DNA of 64,000 nt from Carallia brachiata (Eukaryota > Streptophyta > Magnoliopsida > Malpighiales > Rhizophoraceae): assembly GCA_021464245.1 (NCBI GenBank), contig JADCRB010000027.1:543987-607986 (forward strand). The letters run 5' to 3'. The notes beneath the pieces were generated by a model, which did not search any database, was not told the DNA's origin, and saw only the letters and a list, made by a program, of their open reading frames with translations. Below, one piece after another: positions 24,272 through 37,846 of the stretch (position 1 is the first letter of the stretch; each line of letters begins with the position of its first letter). The translations under genes and the position numbers were made by a program.

Positions 24272-26170
24272 ATGGATTTGCATTTGAAGAACCTGTTTGA
24301 GAGGTTTCAGGGGCAGTTTGGGTCTGGCCCGGGGCTTGGTCCTGGATCGGGGAGCTGCCTAATGAAAGTAGAGGGCATTGCTCCTAATTTCATTAAGGCG
24401 GTGTTTAAGGCATCTGCTGCTCTTTATAGAACTGATCCGTGGAAGAGATTGCGTCCAGGACATCTTTTTGGTGTTCGAATTGGCAAGGATTTGGATTGGT
24501 CTAGCAAGAGACAGCTTTTTCCGTGCATTCAGTTCATAGGTGGTGATGGTGGAAATGTTGGATTTCACATGTTTCGATCTGAAAATGATGCTAAGAAGAT
24601 GACAGGGTCGAGAGAGACCATTCGTGTTCCCAATGTCGAGCTTTTGAGGGTCACATATGAACCCGAGTCCTTGATGTTTTCTTCCAATAGGAAAATGATA
24701 AAAATTTTGTCTTTGGAAGTATCGGGAGCTGATAGATATCCAGTAATTGATGTTGCCTGTTGCATTTCTTCTGGTGAGCTCAGATTTAGGAAGCCAACTC
24801 TTGAAGAGCTTAGGTTTGTGTACGCATTCATGAAAGCCATGTCTCTGGTGCATCCACTACTTCAGGAAGATAATGATGGTGGCCCAAAGTGGTCAAGGTT
24901 GACAAGTTTTGAACCATTTATTGAGACTGTTGATGTTCAGTGGCCACCAGAAATGGCCAAGGGTTACGATATTGTTGCAGTTACCATCTCATATCCACCT
25001 GGTCAGGCATATGAGGAAAAGGCAGGCTCCACGGCTGGCTCGACGCCCACCAAGTATGCAGACCCACCTAGGGAGGAGGTCTTTCTTGATGTCAAGATTA
25101 ATTCAAATTCCAGCCCGAGACAATGCTCATTGTGTGAGAAAGAAGTCAGTGGCGAACAGGCACTCTGTTGTGGGCAATGTCGAGCGATAGTCTATTGTGG
25201 TTCTGTCTGCCAGAAGCAGCATTGGAAGGAAACTCATAAAAGCATGTGTGGTCTTTACAAGGCTATGATGGAAAGAGAAGAAGAGCTGGCAATGAAAATC
25301 TTTATGTTTCCTTGCTCTGCCGACCAGCCATGTAAATGGCTCGAATCATTGGACATCCATCAGAAAGGCATGTGGAGGAGAAAATGTGGTTGCTATTCTC
25401 ACTGTCCCTTTGGTCTCCTTCCTGTTAAAGGTGGGCTATGGGATTCATGGGGTGGGTTGGATGATCAAGAGTATCCTCGAGATTCACCTTTTCTTAACCA
25501 TTTAAGAGATGGGATATCAACCCCGATCTTGCTTTCTGGTTGGTCAGAGTATTATAATCTCCGGTCCTTGCCAATGTCAAGTCCTGTTGCAGACATTCTC
25601 TCCCATCCATTGACAGTTTACTATGTATTGACTGCTCTTAGTATCAGTTCAAAGAATCTCTTGCTCAAAGGGAAGGAGGTGATTCTCCACTACCTTGGTC
25701 CTGAAGGTGAACTGGATTGGATGCCAGCATTTGCGGAGATTGGTCATTTGCTTAATGGATCGGGCAACATACACATTGTAATGGTGGGACCGGAAGTTCC
25801 CACAAATTTGTCAGGAACAACTTCAGGAATAAGCAGCAGAGTGAGGGTGAACCTTGTGAGGGGCATTTATCAGGAAGAAGCTACCTACCTACCTTCTCCC
25901 CATGTTATAGTTGCATTGAACTGTGGATTGGATGGCTACACTGATTGGGGTGGAGCCCTTGATTTGATCAAAGTGATAGGTGTCCCGACATTCTTAACCG
26001 AGCAGTCTGAACTTTCATGCACAAATGCAAAGCAGGTACTCCGAAGTGCTGGATTGCACATAACACATCCCGTGACACCAAACCCTTTCCGCTCGCCTGT
26101 GAAGATAAGTAGCGCATCCACTAATCTTCCTTCATACAGCAATGGTTTTGTGCTTGGTGTAAATACATGA
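24272..26170 (+). CDS. MYND-type zinc-finger protein with MSS51-like C-terminal domain
   Basis: A single exon encodes 632 aa. The N-terminal ~280 residues are a plant-conserved region without a named domain that I recognise. A complete MYND zinc finger spans about 285-326: CxxC, a second CxxC, CxxxC and a final HxxxC, with HW before the His, as in protein-interaction MYND modules. The C-terminal half (about 350-620) resembles the domain shared by mitochondrial splicing suppressor 51 and ZMYND15, with the block GPEGELDWMPAF and an ALNCGLDGY motif typical of it. There is no SET domain, so it is not a histone methyltransferase of the SMYD type. Its molecular role in plants is not established; a scaffold role is inferred from the MYND finger. 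The frame is intact. Confidence 0.85.
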   Translation: MDLHLKNLFERFQGQFGSGPGLGPGSGSCLMKVEGIAPNFIKAVFKASAALYRTDPWKRLRPGHLFGVRIGKDLDWSSKRQLFPCIQFIGGDGGNVGFHMFRSENDAKKMTGSRETIRVPNVELLRVTYEPESLMFSSNRKMIKILSLEVSGADRYPVIDVACCISSGELRFRKPTLEELRFVYAFMKAMSLVHPLLQEDNDGGPKWSRLTSFEPFIETVDVQWPPEMAKGYDIVAVTISYPPGQAYEEKAGSTAGSTPTKYADPPREEVFLDVKINSNSSPRQCSLCEKEVSGEQALCCGQCRAIVYCGSVCQKQHWKETHKSMCGLYKAMMEREEELAMKIFMFPCSADQPCKWLESLDIHQKGMWRRKCGCYSHCPFGLLPVKGGLWDSWGGLDDQEYPRDSPFLNHLRDGISTPILLSGWSEYYNLRSLPMSSPVADILSHPLTVYYVLTALSISSKNLLLKGKEVILHYLGPEGELDWMPAFAEIGHLLNGSGNIHIVMVGPEVPTNLSGTTSGISSRVRVNLVRGIYQEEATYLPSPHVIVALNCGLDGYTDWGGALDLIKVIGVPTFLTEQSELSCTNAKQVLRSAGLHITHPVTPNPFRSPVKISSASTNLPSYSNGFVLGVNT

Positions 26171-27474
26171 GTTGAGAGTTGAGATCATTAAGAACTGAAA
26201 TTTGGCAGTGACATGGGGCATACACAAGATTTTTCTATCAACTATTGCTGCACAGGTCCAATGGAGAACAACCTTTGTGTTTCATTCCTTTGCTGTAACT
26301 AGCGATGTTTGTCCTTGAAAAGTAAGTTAAATTGTCGTAAGCATGTCTTCTTAATTGTGATTTCCTCTTCTGGCTTCCAATTAAGTAATAATTTTCTGTA
26401 CCAAAATGGGAAAACTTTGAAAAGTTTATTTCAGTAGCTACTATATCTGCAAGGAGATGGCCTATAACGAACCTGTTGAACAATCCAAGGTGCGGTAGAA
26501 GCAGAAAAAGTAGTTAGGAGGATAGTTTCCATTTTCTTTTTCATATTGGAATGAATTGGAAGCAGACATCTTTGTAAAGGTTTAACATGGGCACCAATCG
26601 GATTTGTAAAAGAGCAAAACTTTATATGTTTTTCATTCGCCACTTGGAACACCTTCTGTTCAATATTAGCTTTTTTATGGTCAAATTCTTTGCTCATTCT
26701 TTGTTTTTCTATCGGAAAAGTTACATATACTCGGTGAATTTTACGTGTTCTAAACACGGATTTGTATATTACACCATTATAATTTTTGTTACAGATTTCT
26801 ATGTTTTAAAAAATTGATTGCAGTTAAGGAATGATGCCTAAAAGATGTACCGAAAAAAGTAGCTCTAACGGTTTTTGCCGAGGGCCAAGTACATTGCTTT
26901 GTGCCGCTCAGAACCGAGTCTCACAAGTGTTAATTATACCTTACCACCAAGATATTTTTTTTTTTATAAAAAAAAAAGAAAAATAAAAAATGATACATAA
27001 CAATTTTTTCAAAGAATATTGAACTCAAACTAAATAAATGTGAATAATTTGAATAGTTATCTTCAAGATATTTTCCGTTCCATATTTTCATGCCTACTAA
27101 GATAAATACATGACATTCAATTTAATGCATTATTCGATTCTTACATATCGGCTTTATCTTAATAATATTTCTTGTTGTCGGTTTTGCATTTGCTTTTGCT
27201 TAGGTGGTTCAAAAACTTCCGCCATTGTTCTTTCCGAAGATTTACAATAAAGTTTTTAAGTTTGGACGCCTCTATTGGTTTGAAAATATTCTAGTTAATA
27301 GTTATAATTCTAAATCCCCATAACAAATTTTCTAAAAAGAAATTCGAAAAAATCACATAGATGGCTTCATTTTTGCGCATGCATTATGAAGCCTCGACAA
27401 GAAAGTATATGAAATACGAGTTGCTGCATAAAGGAGATAAATAGAAATACGATTAATCACACAGACACACACAG

Positions 27475-27505
<31 letters not shown>

Positions 27506-27674
27506 CCAAGTTCTACCTTTCAGGTAAAGGGAAGAGCACCATAACTGACACAATCACAGAAACTTATACAAGTTACTGTCTTCCATGCAGCTTCAATGAC
27601 ACTACAACAAATAGAATCCGAAGTATGATACATATCTCTCGCTCATTGCTTGTGAGTCTGTACAATATCAGGTT
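26171..27674. other. Intergenic region between convergent MYND and ASPM genes
   Basis: It contains the MYND 3' UTR and AT-rich sequence. No gene is seen. An (AC)n microsatellite is listed separately. Confidence 0.5.
27461..27504. repeat. (AC)n microsatellite
   Basis: A compound CACACAGACACAC tract ending in about 13 pure CA units lies about 170 nt downstream of the ASPM stop codon. Confidence 0.9.
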
Positions 27675-30600
27675 TTAGTTTATCAGTTTAAGCAGTTCAA
27701 CAACCTCTCTTAATCTTCTTTCTGTGTTCTCTCTCGCAGCCGTAGCCCGGGACGTCCTGAAAAAAAAAAAAAAAAATTATGATAGCACATTTTCACTATC
27801 TTGCAAGTATCTTTTCTCTCATTAAAGTGCTGGGTGTTTACCTCTTTTCAATTGCTGCCTTCCTTTGTAGTTCTTCCGCAAGACTCTGTAATCTCTTTAA
27901 GAGACCAGGCAGCTTTCTCACCGTCACAGCACCCTTGTGATTTGAGCAAATCTTCTTCAGAATATCCAAAGCTATAAAGTACCCTGCCTCCTTGTTCCTG
28001 TAAAGTATTCAGCACCATTAAATTATGGGCAAATGGGGAACACACCATCGCGTTCAAAACTGAAAGATGAGAACAACCTTAGCAACTCCCACATAAGTGT
28101 TTCTACAGAGCCACGGCTATCAATAAGCAATTCGGTTAAATGTGGGTAGCGGGTGAGGTTCCGGAGAGTGGAAAGTGCATGCTTTAGAACTTGCTGATCA
28201 GGAATACTTCTGCTGACAGCACGAATCTGTTTCAATAAAGTTCCAATTGCTCCAGCAGCCACAAGTTCCTCACAACATTTCTGAGAATGTGTGTAGCCAT
28301 GTCTGCCAGTAAGCTTTAAAATGAGGACATACTATCCATAAAATGATATAGCAGTACAGAGTATAAAGAATACTATCACATAGACGAAGACCATTAAACT
28401 CAAATGTGACATTAGTAACGCTGTGTCCGGGAAAAAAGCATAACAGGAATAGATTGAAATTTCACAAAATGATTATTACCCAAAGTTGCACATATATGGA
28501 GAATTCCTGTAACACTTTTGATGCTTTGCAATTCTGACAGTGCCATTTTAAGTCTGTTAATAATGCGCATGCTATCATCCACATTTTTAGCAGATTCTTG
28601 GATTCTCATGCGCAAATCCAACAGCTGCCCTCTTGACTCTTTCCGTGCAACATAACCTTTCCAGTATGACTGCATAATTTATGATGTGTTAAATCTATAT
28701 AAACTGACAAGGCCTTGAACAATATAAACAAGGTAAGTAATATTTACTCCAGCATACGTATAAAATAATCAAACCAAGTCAAAAGGTTGACAAGACAAAA
28801 GGAATGTCCAGTCTGGAATAATGTTTTCTGCAATTCACCTAGAAAATTGAATTGTTAAGCTTTGGTAGATAAGGAAAGGTATGAAAACATGATTACCTAT
28901 GAACTATTAATTGTGGCTTAAGGGCCATCAGCCCATAATAAGACATTGTAATGTTATCTCCAATTAGATTAGACAAGAGTATAGGTGTCAAAATGAATTA
29001 TCCGGTCAGGTTTGAATTGGATCGTTTCAAATTCAGGTCATTTTGAGTCTGGTTATTTATAGATCAAGTTATCTTCGGGTCATTTTGGATTGGATTACTT
29101 TAGATTTGGTTCGAGTTCGGATCACCCCACAGGTTGGCCACGTTATAAAAAATGATAACGTGACATTTTTTATTAAAAATTTTGAAAATTTTAAAAATTT
29201 CAAAATTGTGTTAAAAATTCTTAAAAATCAAAGAAAATTATATAATTAAAAAATAATTGAAGAAGTTTATTTGAAAACATTCTAAAAAATTAAAATAAAA
29301 TTTAAAAATTGTATAAAAAATTTCAAAATATTCTCAAAAAATTTATAATTAAGATTTATATTAAAAATGGTAGAATCTATACTTTTTATAATATAAAATA
29401 TGTTAAATTTTTTTATTTTATTTTTTTGTTCTCTTAAGAAAAAAAAAAGTTCAGGTAAGATGAGTCGGGATTAGGGTTGGGTTTGAATTTGACCCAAGAT
29501 TTTCGGGTCATTTTGGATTCGAGTCATTTCGGATTCGAGTCATTTCAAGTTAGGTCATTCTTTGGTTCGAGTTTGGGTTGTATTTTTTCGGGAGGGTTGG
29601 GTCAACCCACTCGGTTGGGTCAGATTTTCACACCTCTAAACAAAAGCTTGTAGACTAAATTATATTTACCTAAGCCATGTATGCATCGTGACAAACACTC
29701 GGATTTATGTTCAACCAATAACTTGGTTGGACATATTATTTTGCAGTGTCTCAATGAGGTAAGTGCAGTCAAATTAGCAAGCCTTATCCCTGGACAGTAA
29801 TCAGACAAAAGCAAAGCGGAGCTCAAGGATGTGTTGGTCTTACTTGGATCAGAACAACACTTCGCCTCTCTCTCGAGGCCTTTCGCCTACCAACATGACC
29901 TCGAAAATGTGACTGTATGCAGATTGCGGACTTTGTTCTTTGTTTTAGGACTAAAACATGTCTCCACCACCTTTGCAGCTTTAGGATTGAAGACAACATT
30001 ACTGTCAATTCAAAACTCTGGCAACCACCTTTAGCATTGTAATAGGAAATGGTGGCTGCACGTAAAGGATGAACCCCTGTATATAGCCCAACTTAAAACA
30101 TGTTTATTGTTAAGACAAACAGAATTTGAATACAACTCAAAACATGCATTCAAGAGTATCAAGGAACATAAACAGGCAGATTGTGTTTGGGAGAAATTAT
30201 AATTAAGTACCTAACAACCTAGTTCGAGTAATTTGCCCCCTAACAAACTGCTGAATCTCGATAGCAGCCTTTTTGTAACAGTGAAATACCGTCCAGCAGT
30301 TTGAACATCGGATAGCACTTTGAATCCTTATTGCAGCTTCTCGTTTTAGCAGAAAGTTCCTCCTTGTCAGCCAAGCACGGCAGCATTTCTGCATTCACTC
30401 ACTCAAGCAAAATACTAGCTGTAAAACATCTGGGGAAAACCTTACTTGTTTCAACTAAAAGGTTATCTTTACAACTAAATAATGTAATCCCAAAAGACAA
30501 TAGCAAAAGTTGGGATTGTGCTATAATCGCCTTCAAACATCCGGATTGGGTAACAGCCAATTGGACGGAGAGAGATATCATTAGAGCCAATCACACATTT

Positions 30601-33600
30601 TACAAATGTCATTCATCAAGTAGAATGACCATCGGTGGGCATCATACGGACCAATAAAACCCATTAATGCATGCATAGCATCATAAGAGCATCTATATGC
30701 TTCATTCAGTCAACAGATTGAGAGGATCAAATAAATAGCTTCAGCAATGAAAATTTCATCCTTTAATTCGAGTAGATTTTGCATGAACTGAGGAAAAGAG
30801 TTCTTATTTCTTGTGAATGGAAAGGAAAAAAAACAAAAACTTACAAAACCTTTTTCCTTGGTACATAAAAAAGGTGCTTGCTTTTCTTACTTACATTGTT
30901 TTCCAAGTATAAATCACACATGATCTTACAACACATAAATTGATTTTATAATTTTTTTTTATTTCTACTGGGTCCTACTTGTACTATTAGTTTTCACTTA
31001 CATTTGAAGTTGGCCAACTTGACTCATGTTTTAGGCGAGTCAAAATAAAAATCCCCACAAGGGGTGTGATTCTGCTTATGTAATGATAATTACTCAGCCA
31101 GATGGAAAGCTAAAACAGGCTTATGCCAATAAGCAAAGCTTATCATAAAAAATAAGTCGGGGCAGTAGACGTCCTTTGTCAATGCATGTGTTCATGTCTC
31201 ATTGCGAGAAAATGAATGGAATCCATACATAATAGTGGTAGCAGATGCACAATGTATCTCATGACTATGATCCAAGCCAAAACACATTATCAGAAAAGAA
31301 GCAGTGCAACTTACTTGAAGTATGACAACTAGATCCCAATGTCTCTTAGCTGCTGTTCGTGCAATCCAACCCCGTACACGAGATTGAATAATAGTTGCTG
31401 ATCTTGCAGCAATTTTAAGTTGTTTGTAAGCCCTCCACCATCTTAAACACCGAAAATGACTCTGGATCTTGATTACTGCTTGCGTCTGATACATAAATTT
31501 CCTTCTTAACAACCAACCTCGGAACTGACCCTGAATTTTGGTAGCAGCAAGGTGCTGAATGTGGAGTGACCTGCTGGAAATGAAATTTCTCCAAGAAAGC
31601 TGAATTCTAACAGCTGCTTCTATCTCAAGGTTTCTAAAACCATTGATTTTACAAACAGATGAAGCTTTCTCCATCTGAGCAACATTATACCTACTCCTTG
31701 CTATCCAACCACGGATACATTTCTGAACAGCAATTGCAGCAATGACTAGATCCTGTGCTGATCCACAACAGCTTCTAGCACTTACATTCCTGTGCCTTCG
31801 GGTGATCCAAATCCTTGCTGCTCTCTGAATGAGAAGAGCAGATCTTTTCAACTTGACAAACTCATGTCTTTCAACAACATACTTCACATATCTCTCAACT
31901 GTTTCTGAGTGATTCTTTTGTTCTGCATGATAAATAAGCAAACCAAACAAGTGTCAAAAAGAGGAAAAAAAAATTGATAAATACATGAAAACAAAAGTTG
32001 AATAAGCAAATACCATGCGCAAACTTTTGGACCAAAATGCCGTGTTCGAAAATCACTGATTTCTGCTTCACCATTAACCAAGCTCGAACAATAGTTTGCA
32101 AGAATGAAACTGCATGTCTCATCTTCAAAAACCTGCGGCATTCTACTGATCGCCTAAATTGTGACTGTATAACTTTTGCTGCATTTTCTGAAGGAAGCTA
32201 AAAGCAAGTCAGAAAGCCAAGACAAGAGGCCAAATATAATACTGAGTGACAGGGAAGCAATTTGGATAGGCTGACGACACATAGTATAATGTTGCATGAT
32301 AAACTAAGATTGGCAAGAAGCCAAAAAGAAGCATGGTATCATTAAGACTCCGGTTTCCAACAGTAACTGATTGGGCCAAACAAGATACAATAAAAATTTG
32401 AAGCATAATTAGGTCAAGCTAAAAAGGAAACAAGAACAACGAGGAATGATGACCGGTAAAAATTCAATAATGAAGCAATATCTGGTAATAAATAGAGACG
32501 TCAAATTCCCAATATTTAAATAAAAATTCTACAGATATAGAAATGAAGAAAACATTCTATACTAAACCTATAGCTACCAAAAATAGCTTAGAGGATGATG
32601 GACGAATCAGCTATTTGAAAGTATGACTGTCCAAAACAAGAAATCAAGAAGAAAATGCAGATAACCTCTTTGAATGTCAATGCTAGGTCGGCTGGGTAAA
32701 TTGTTCTGAAGAGTAGAATTTGCAGGTTTTGCAACAAGCTTACTATTCCGTGCAGCCATCTCTTGCCACCAAGCCTTAATGGAATTGAACTTTCTGGCAG
32801 CGTCTGCCAAAGGAAACATAACATAAAAGCAAATATGTAAGAGCCTCCGAGCCGTATTTCATGTTCTGCTGGCTAGACAGACAGGGAAGAAGTGGAAGTG
32901 CAATTACATTTCTATCCCAATTGCTCTGCCACCCATGCAAGCAGTTCTCAATTATCAAATGTCAGATATTTCTTCCATTTCATCAGAATACACAGAGGAT
33001 TGAAACACGTGAAAAAAGAGGATCCAATAATCCAATAATGTAAGAGTCTTCATGTATTTTAACAAAACACGCAAACATCATCACTCTTCATAATCATGCC
33101 AACCAGCCAAATAGAATGTCAAATATGTCACTCCATCGCCCTAACAAAGCAAGATCCAACCAGGAAACATTATGCAAGTCCTACTTTTCAATCTCTGCAC
33201 TTTTCGTAACTACACCAAGTCATTCCAAAACAAATTTCTGGACGAACAAGAAACAGGTTGTCTATGCAAGCAATTAGTAAAATGCAACAAAAGGGTAAAG
33301 AACAGAAACCTTCAATATTATGCCCATCTGTTCCTTCTTCATCAAGCACAAGATTTGAACAAGTGGAGTACCTTCCATTGTTTGAGTGTCTCCTATCTGG
33401 ACTTTGACAATCACAACCCAGTAGTTTATGAAAGTTCAGCTGATCCTAGTCAAAAGAAAAGCAGTCGTTGAGAAAATTCCTTGGCCAAAGAGAATCATCA
33501 AAACATTTTCAGCAAAAACCTGCATTACCACTGGTTTCTTTACAGTCAGTTGCGATGAAAGGAAGACCAATAAAATTACCACGCTCCGGTCACTAATTGC

Positions 33601-36600
33601 CCCACCATGTTCAAGTATGTCACTGACTTGCAAAACCTGCATTAAAACATCTCAAACAATAAGCAATATCTCAGAGTATTCAAATGAGTCAATTTTGGCT
33701 GCTGATACAGCATCAAACTATGTTGCACATGTCATCCAATTATCTTGTCTCCATAACCAAAATTTTCATGTCCATAAAAGCTCTCTTCCTTATCCTATGA
33801 CCTTCCTTGCTTTTTTTTTTCCATTGGGTTAATTTATCTCAAATTAGAAGCATTATAAGCAATCAGTCAAGTTGTATGAGAAGCATAAACCAATGAAAAC
33901 TTCCAATTCTCACCTCTGGAAAATTTCCCAACAATGCTATCAGCTTTTGCGATAATATAAAATTGTAGAATGAATCTGCATAATCACTAGCTGACATTAT
34001 TGATTCCTCACCACTATTTTCATGAAGATCCTGTGAGCAAATGACACATTGTGATAAAGGAGAAAACAAAACCTATGGAAGCAAACAATCAATAAGCCCG
34101 GGGTTACACAGCACCTTATGAGAATGAGAACAACAAAGTTCCTTTCGGAAGTAGAAGTCAAGCAGACACCATATGGCTTTTCCATCAACTAAGGAAGAAA
34201 AATCATTGGTCTTACAGTCATATTTTTCACAGACTGCCTGCAAAAGGATGCCAAACCACTTTACACTGTCACAAGAAGAGCAGCAGCTACTCAATGAGAC
34301 ACAATAAGATATCTACAGATTGCGGGCAGGAGAGAGGTAGGGGCTCCACCAAATAAGTGTTCATAGCAAGGCGTCATGACATGTATGGGAAAGGTTGGAG
34401 GAAGGAAAGTATCATAGCATGGATGTGCTATCAGAATAAGAATATTACCTGGATCCAATTCAAAAGCAACTCCAAAAGAGAGGTACAGGGATTGTAGCCA
34501 TGCATAGTTTCCTGTTAAAAGGAAGGACCAAGTTCCATGCATATGAAACAATTAAATCCAAGCCAAACTCATGAATAGACACATGTGAAAAACCAAATTT
34601 CAAATAAATCAAAATCCATACACTACTTTTATCTGGAAGACCCTAGCTAGTTCTTAAACTATTTAAAGCACAAAGACTTGAGCTTTAGCATAACAGGTGT
34701 CGTTAAGACTTAAGACCAAGAGGTCCAATTTTCAATTACTAACCTGTTCGTGTTTGCAGAAAAGTAACATGAAAAACATAACTGTATGCCACATTTTTCT
34801 GTAATGGAACTTCTTGCTTGATAAACTAGAGAGATTCAATTCATTTGAGGCATACCTCATTAGTTCCACGAATTTTCCAGATTTCGTCAGCTAAATTTAC
34901 TTTGTTTATCAGAAGTGGGATCTGCAGAAATTGGTGATAAAGTAAAATATATACCAACAGATGAACATGCAATCAACACTAATGATGCTCAGTGCCAGAC
35001 TTAAAATTCTTGCAGGAGTAATAATGAAAGCTAAAGACCTGCAAATGAATAAACATGTTCCAGAGCAAGGAAACAGTTAGTTCCTTGTCCCCCTCAGCAA
35101 TATCATCTTCTACAATTGTCATTCCATCCTCATCACCCAACTTCACACCAGCACGTTTCAAATATTGCAGGGCAATGCCACAGTTCACCAAATTCTTCTT
35201 GTGAGTATCGGATGGAACTACCATTTTCTGCCATGAAATGTCATTCACTGCTTTAAAAAATTGCAAAAATTATGAATTCTTATTTTATTTTAGAAAGAAA
35301 AAAAAGTTCGCAGAAAATGAGGACGAACCATAAGAATAGAGGAGTCCTTTTGCAGGAGCTGAATTGCTCTGCAGAGCCTGACTCCATCTTGGAAATCTAC
35401 GAACAAATCTGACACTCTGAATTCATACTCAACAAGAGGGCACTGCCAGCATGAAGCTTTTGTTGATCAATTCCTCATTATAAGCACAATTGTTCACGTG
35501 AAGCTACTTTGAATTTGTGTTCACATCATTCATGTGAAAATCACTCAAGTTTATTAAGCCTTAATCCCAATTCAATTTGAAAATGGTTCATCACATTCAT
35601 ATATTATAAACTTTTAGTTTTATGCCTCTGCCTCATTATTCATTTAAAAGACCTAAAATAAACTTGAAACAAATTAGTGTATCACCAATATCTTCACTCA
35701 AACTTACATGCATATAAGCTAATTACAACTTTGACTGAACAGCATACCTGCTGATGAGATACTTTGTAACCTATGATCAATAGATGCGCAAGGAGATTAC
35801 CTTCTCCATGCATTACATCTGAGGAGAGAAAGTCTGGTTCATATCAAAAGAGAAAAGTCACCTTTATTATGAGTAGAGAACGGTTGCATGTTAACCTTCA
35901 AACATTCACAGGCAAAAGAATTGAAAAAAAAAAAAAATACCATTAATCAGTTGTCGACTAGACTTGATCAAGGAGTGCTGCGTGAATAAAAGAGGAGAAC
36001 CCCCATCAATTCCATCAAGACCATACTTTAGAGGAAGACTGCTCTGAGACTTGGCTCTATCTAGTACAAGAACAAGGATCAAAAATCTCTTCAAGATAAC
36101 ATTCCCCAGATTTTCATAATAACCAGGTTTGTATAATCCATCAACCATTTTGTTATAAGCATAAGCTCTCGCAAGGCCAGCGTGCGAGAAGAACTGCTTC
36201 TCAATTACCATCTTCAAGAAGGCAATTTCTTGATCAGAATTGACATCTCCATCCGACAACAAGGAGTCACCACCAAAAACAACATACATCCCAATTCGAA
36301 GCCAAACCGGGTTATAGCTCATGAGAATTCTTGTGGCCTTATCCTTCATTCCAACATCCGTTACCATGGGACAATGTGGCCTCATTTTCAGCCTCCCTTC
36401 ATCGATACTCTAGGCATTATTAAACAATGGCAATCAGGCCTCAATCGCTTCAAAAGAGTACAATAAATCAATGAAAGCCTCAATCAATCCAACACATGAT
36501 TTTTCTTCTCTATTGCAAAATCCAAATGTAGGAAGAAAGAAATATATTAATCAATAACGTATAAATCAGCAGTTTGTTGAAATTTGAAAGAGAGCAAACC

Positions 36601-37349
36601 TTAACAACGCGGGTCATTGCATCAAAAATTTCCTTACAATTGTCCAAGCTTAAGTAAGCCCGCATCCTATGCTTCAAATCATCCAAACTACACACATCCT
36701 TGAGCGAGTTCCTCAACAAATCGTACTCTCTGGACACCCAGAACCCATCTTCCTTAATCTCCACATCATTGCAGCCGCGCCACGCGGTATCTCTCTGCCT
36801 CTTAGGGCACCGCCACGTGGCATCCACCGCAACATCACCACCGCTAGTGCCACCCTCCCTCTTCCCCAAACCGGCGGGCCCGAGATTGGGATCTCCATTG
36901 GTGAGTACCTCGCACCCGCAGGACCTAGGATTTTGGAAGAGAAAATTGAGCCACGTAGTGAGTGATTTAGAAAGACACTTGAGTGACTGCTCTTTCCTGA
37001 ACTGTGCCTTGCGGGAGGACTGGGACTGCTCGAGCTCGAAGGCCTTGAGTCGGCGGGCGGTGGCGGCAGCCTTGGACTTGGACCGGCCGGAGAGGGAAGG
37101 ACGGCGGTGCTGGGGGTGGTGGTAGTCGTGGCGGCGGTGGAAGGAGGAGGAGGAAGAAGAAGAGCGCGGCGTATTTTTGGAGGCGGTGAAGAATCGGTCG
37201 GAGGAGCAAGGAGAGGGGAAATTGGGGATTTGAGAAGTGCGTTTTGGGGTTTTGAAATTCGACACGTCTTTCAGAAGCGAGAAAGATCTAGAAGAAGAAG
37301 AAGAAAACTCCGGATACGGTGACCGGCATGGCTGTTCGTCAACGTCCAT
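27675..37349 (-). CDS. ASPM: ASPM homologue (abnormal spindle, CH + IQ + ARM), frameshifted in exon 18
   Basis: ASPM/Asp proteins bind microtubule minus ends and calmodulin and organise spindle poles. Twenty GT-AG exons fit: 37349-36600, 36409-35941, 35818-35748, 35442-35329, 35227-35039, 34921-34856, 34511-34449, 34237-34115, 34030-33914, 33636-33529, 33445-33310, 32803-32666, 32187-32014, 31922-31315, 30388-30211, 30001-29844, 28669-28480, 28302-28078, 27997-27842 and 27756-27675. The product is about 1371 aa, allowing for one missing base. It has a Ser/Arg-rich N-terminus (1-200), a tandem CH-type region (about 410-660, with DFQDGVRLCRAIQLLQ and SLVDGKAIWCLLDFYF), an IQ-repeat region (about 785-1180) and an ARM-like C-terminus. 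I chose the ATG at 37349 (MDVDEQP); an upstream in-frame ATG at 37526 lacks typical context. The exon 18 frameshift is treated separately. Confidence 0.88.
28980..29638. mobile_element. Non-autonomous hAT-like MITE in ASPM intron 16
   Basis: The 659-bp element has imperfect terminal inverted repeats (tataggtgtcaaaatg at the left; tagaggtgtgaaaatc on the other strand at the right). Subterminal GGGTCATTTTGGATTCGAGTC-type repeats occur at both ends. The flanking 8-mers gacaagag (28972-28979) and aacaaaag (29639-29646) match at 6 of 8 positions, in line with an 8-bp hAT target duplication that has drifted. The centre is AT-rich and non-coding. Confidence 0.6.
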
Positions 37350-37846
37350 TGGCGTGCACGTCGGTGATGATGATGATGATCCAGAGCAGTTGGCGATCAA
37401 GAGCGAAGGAGAAATGGAAGGGAGGGAAAGTTTATTTTTGAATTTTTGAAATTGAAGCAAAGGCGCGCCTGACAATGACAATAGGTTAGATGAAAAAGTT
37501 ACAGACCGAACAATTTTGTGGTACAATTTGAATTGGTAATTAGTAAATCAACGTGTTTTAGACATAAGTTTAAGCCTTTGCATTTGTGCTCCCAAACAAA
37601 TGCCGAGTGTCTACATTTTGTGAAAAAAAGTGTTAAAGTGTGGCACAGTAGTCCAGTTTAATAATTATCATGATATATTGCGGCAGAGTTATGCTTGTCT
37701 CTATTTGTACTGAAGCGGTAGGTCGGTTCTTTTAAGAGTTATTGAAGGAGATACCAAAAAATAAGGATTACCTCAGCCTTTGTCTATAAATTTTATGATT
37801 GATATACTTACGATAAATTTATTTTATCAAAAAAATAATTTTGTCG
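37350..37846. other. ASPM upstream region up to an N at the transposon junction
   Basis: It includes the ASPM promoter and leader on the minus strand, with no obvious TATA box. The single N at 37846 is the only ambiguous base in the window and falls exactly where host sequence changes into retrotransposon gag sequence. Confidence 0.6.

Noticed and set aside
27461..27504. CA repeat as a possible CRISPR-like or regulatory array
   Set aside because: It is an ordinary microsatellite without spacers.
36669..37449. Plus-strand frames opposite ASPM exon 1
   Set aside because: They are antisense shadows of GC-rich coding sequence; the minus frame joins cleanly to the following ASPM exons.
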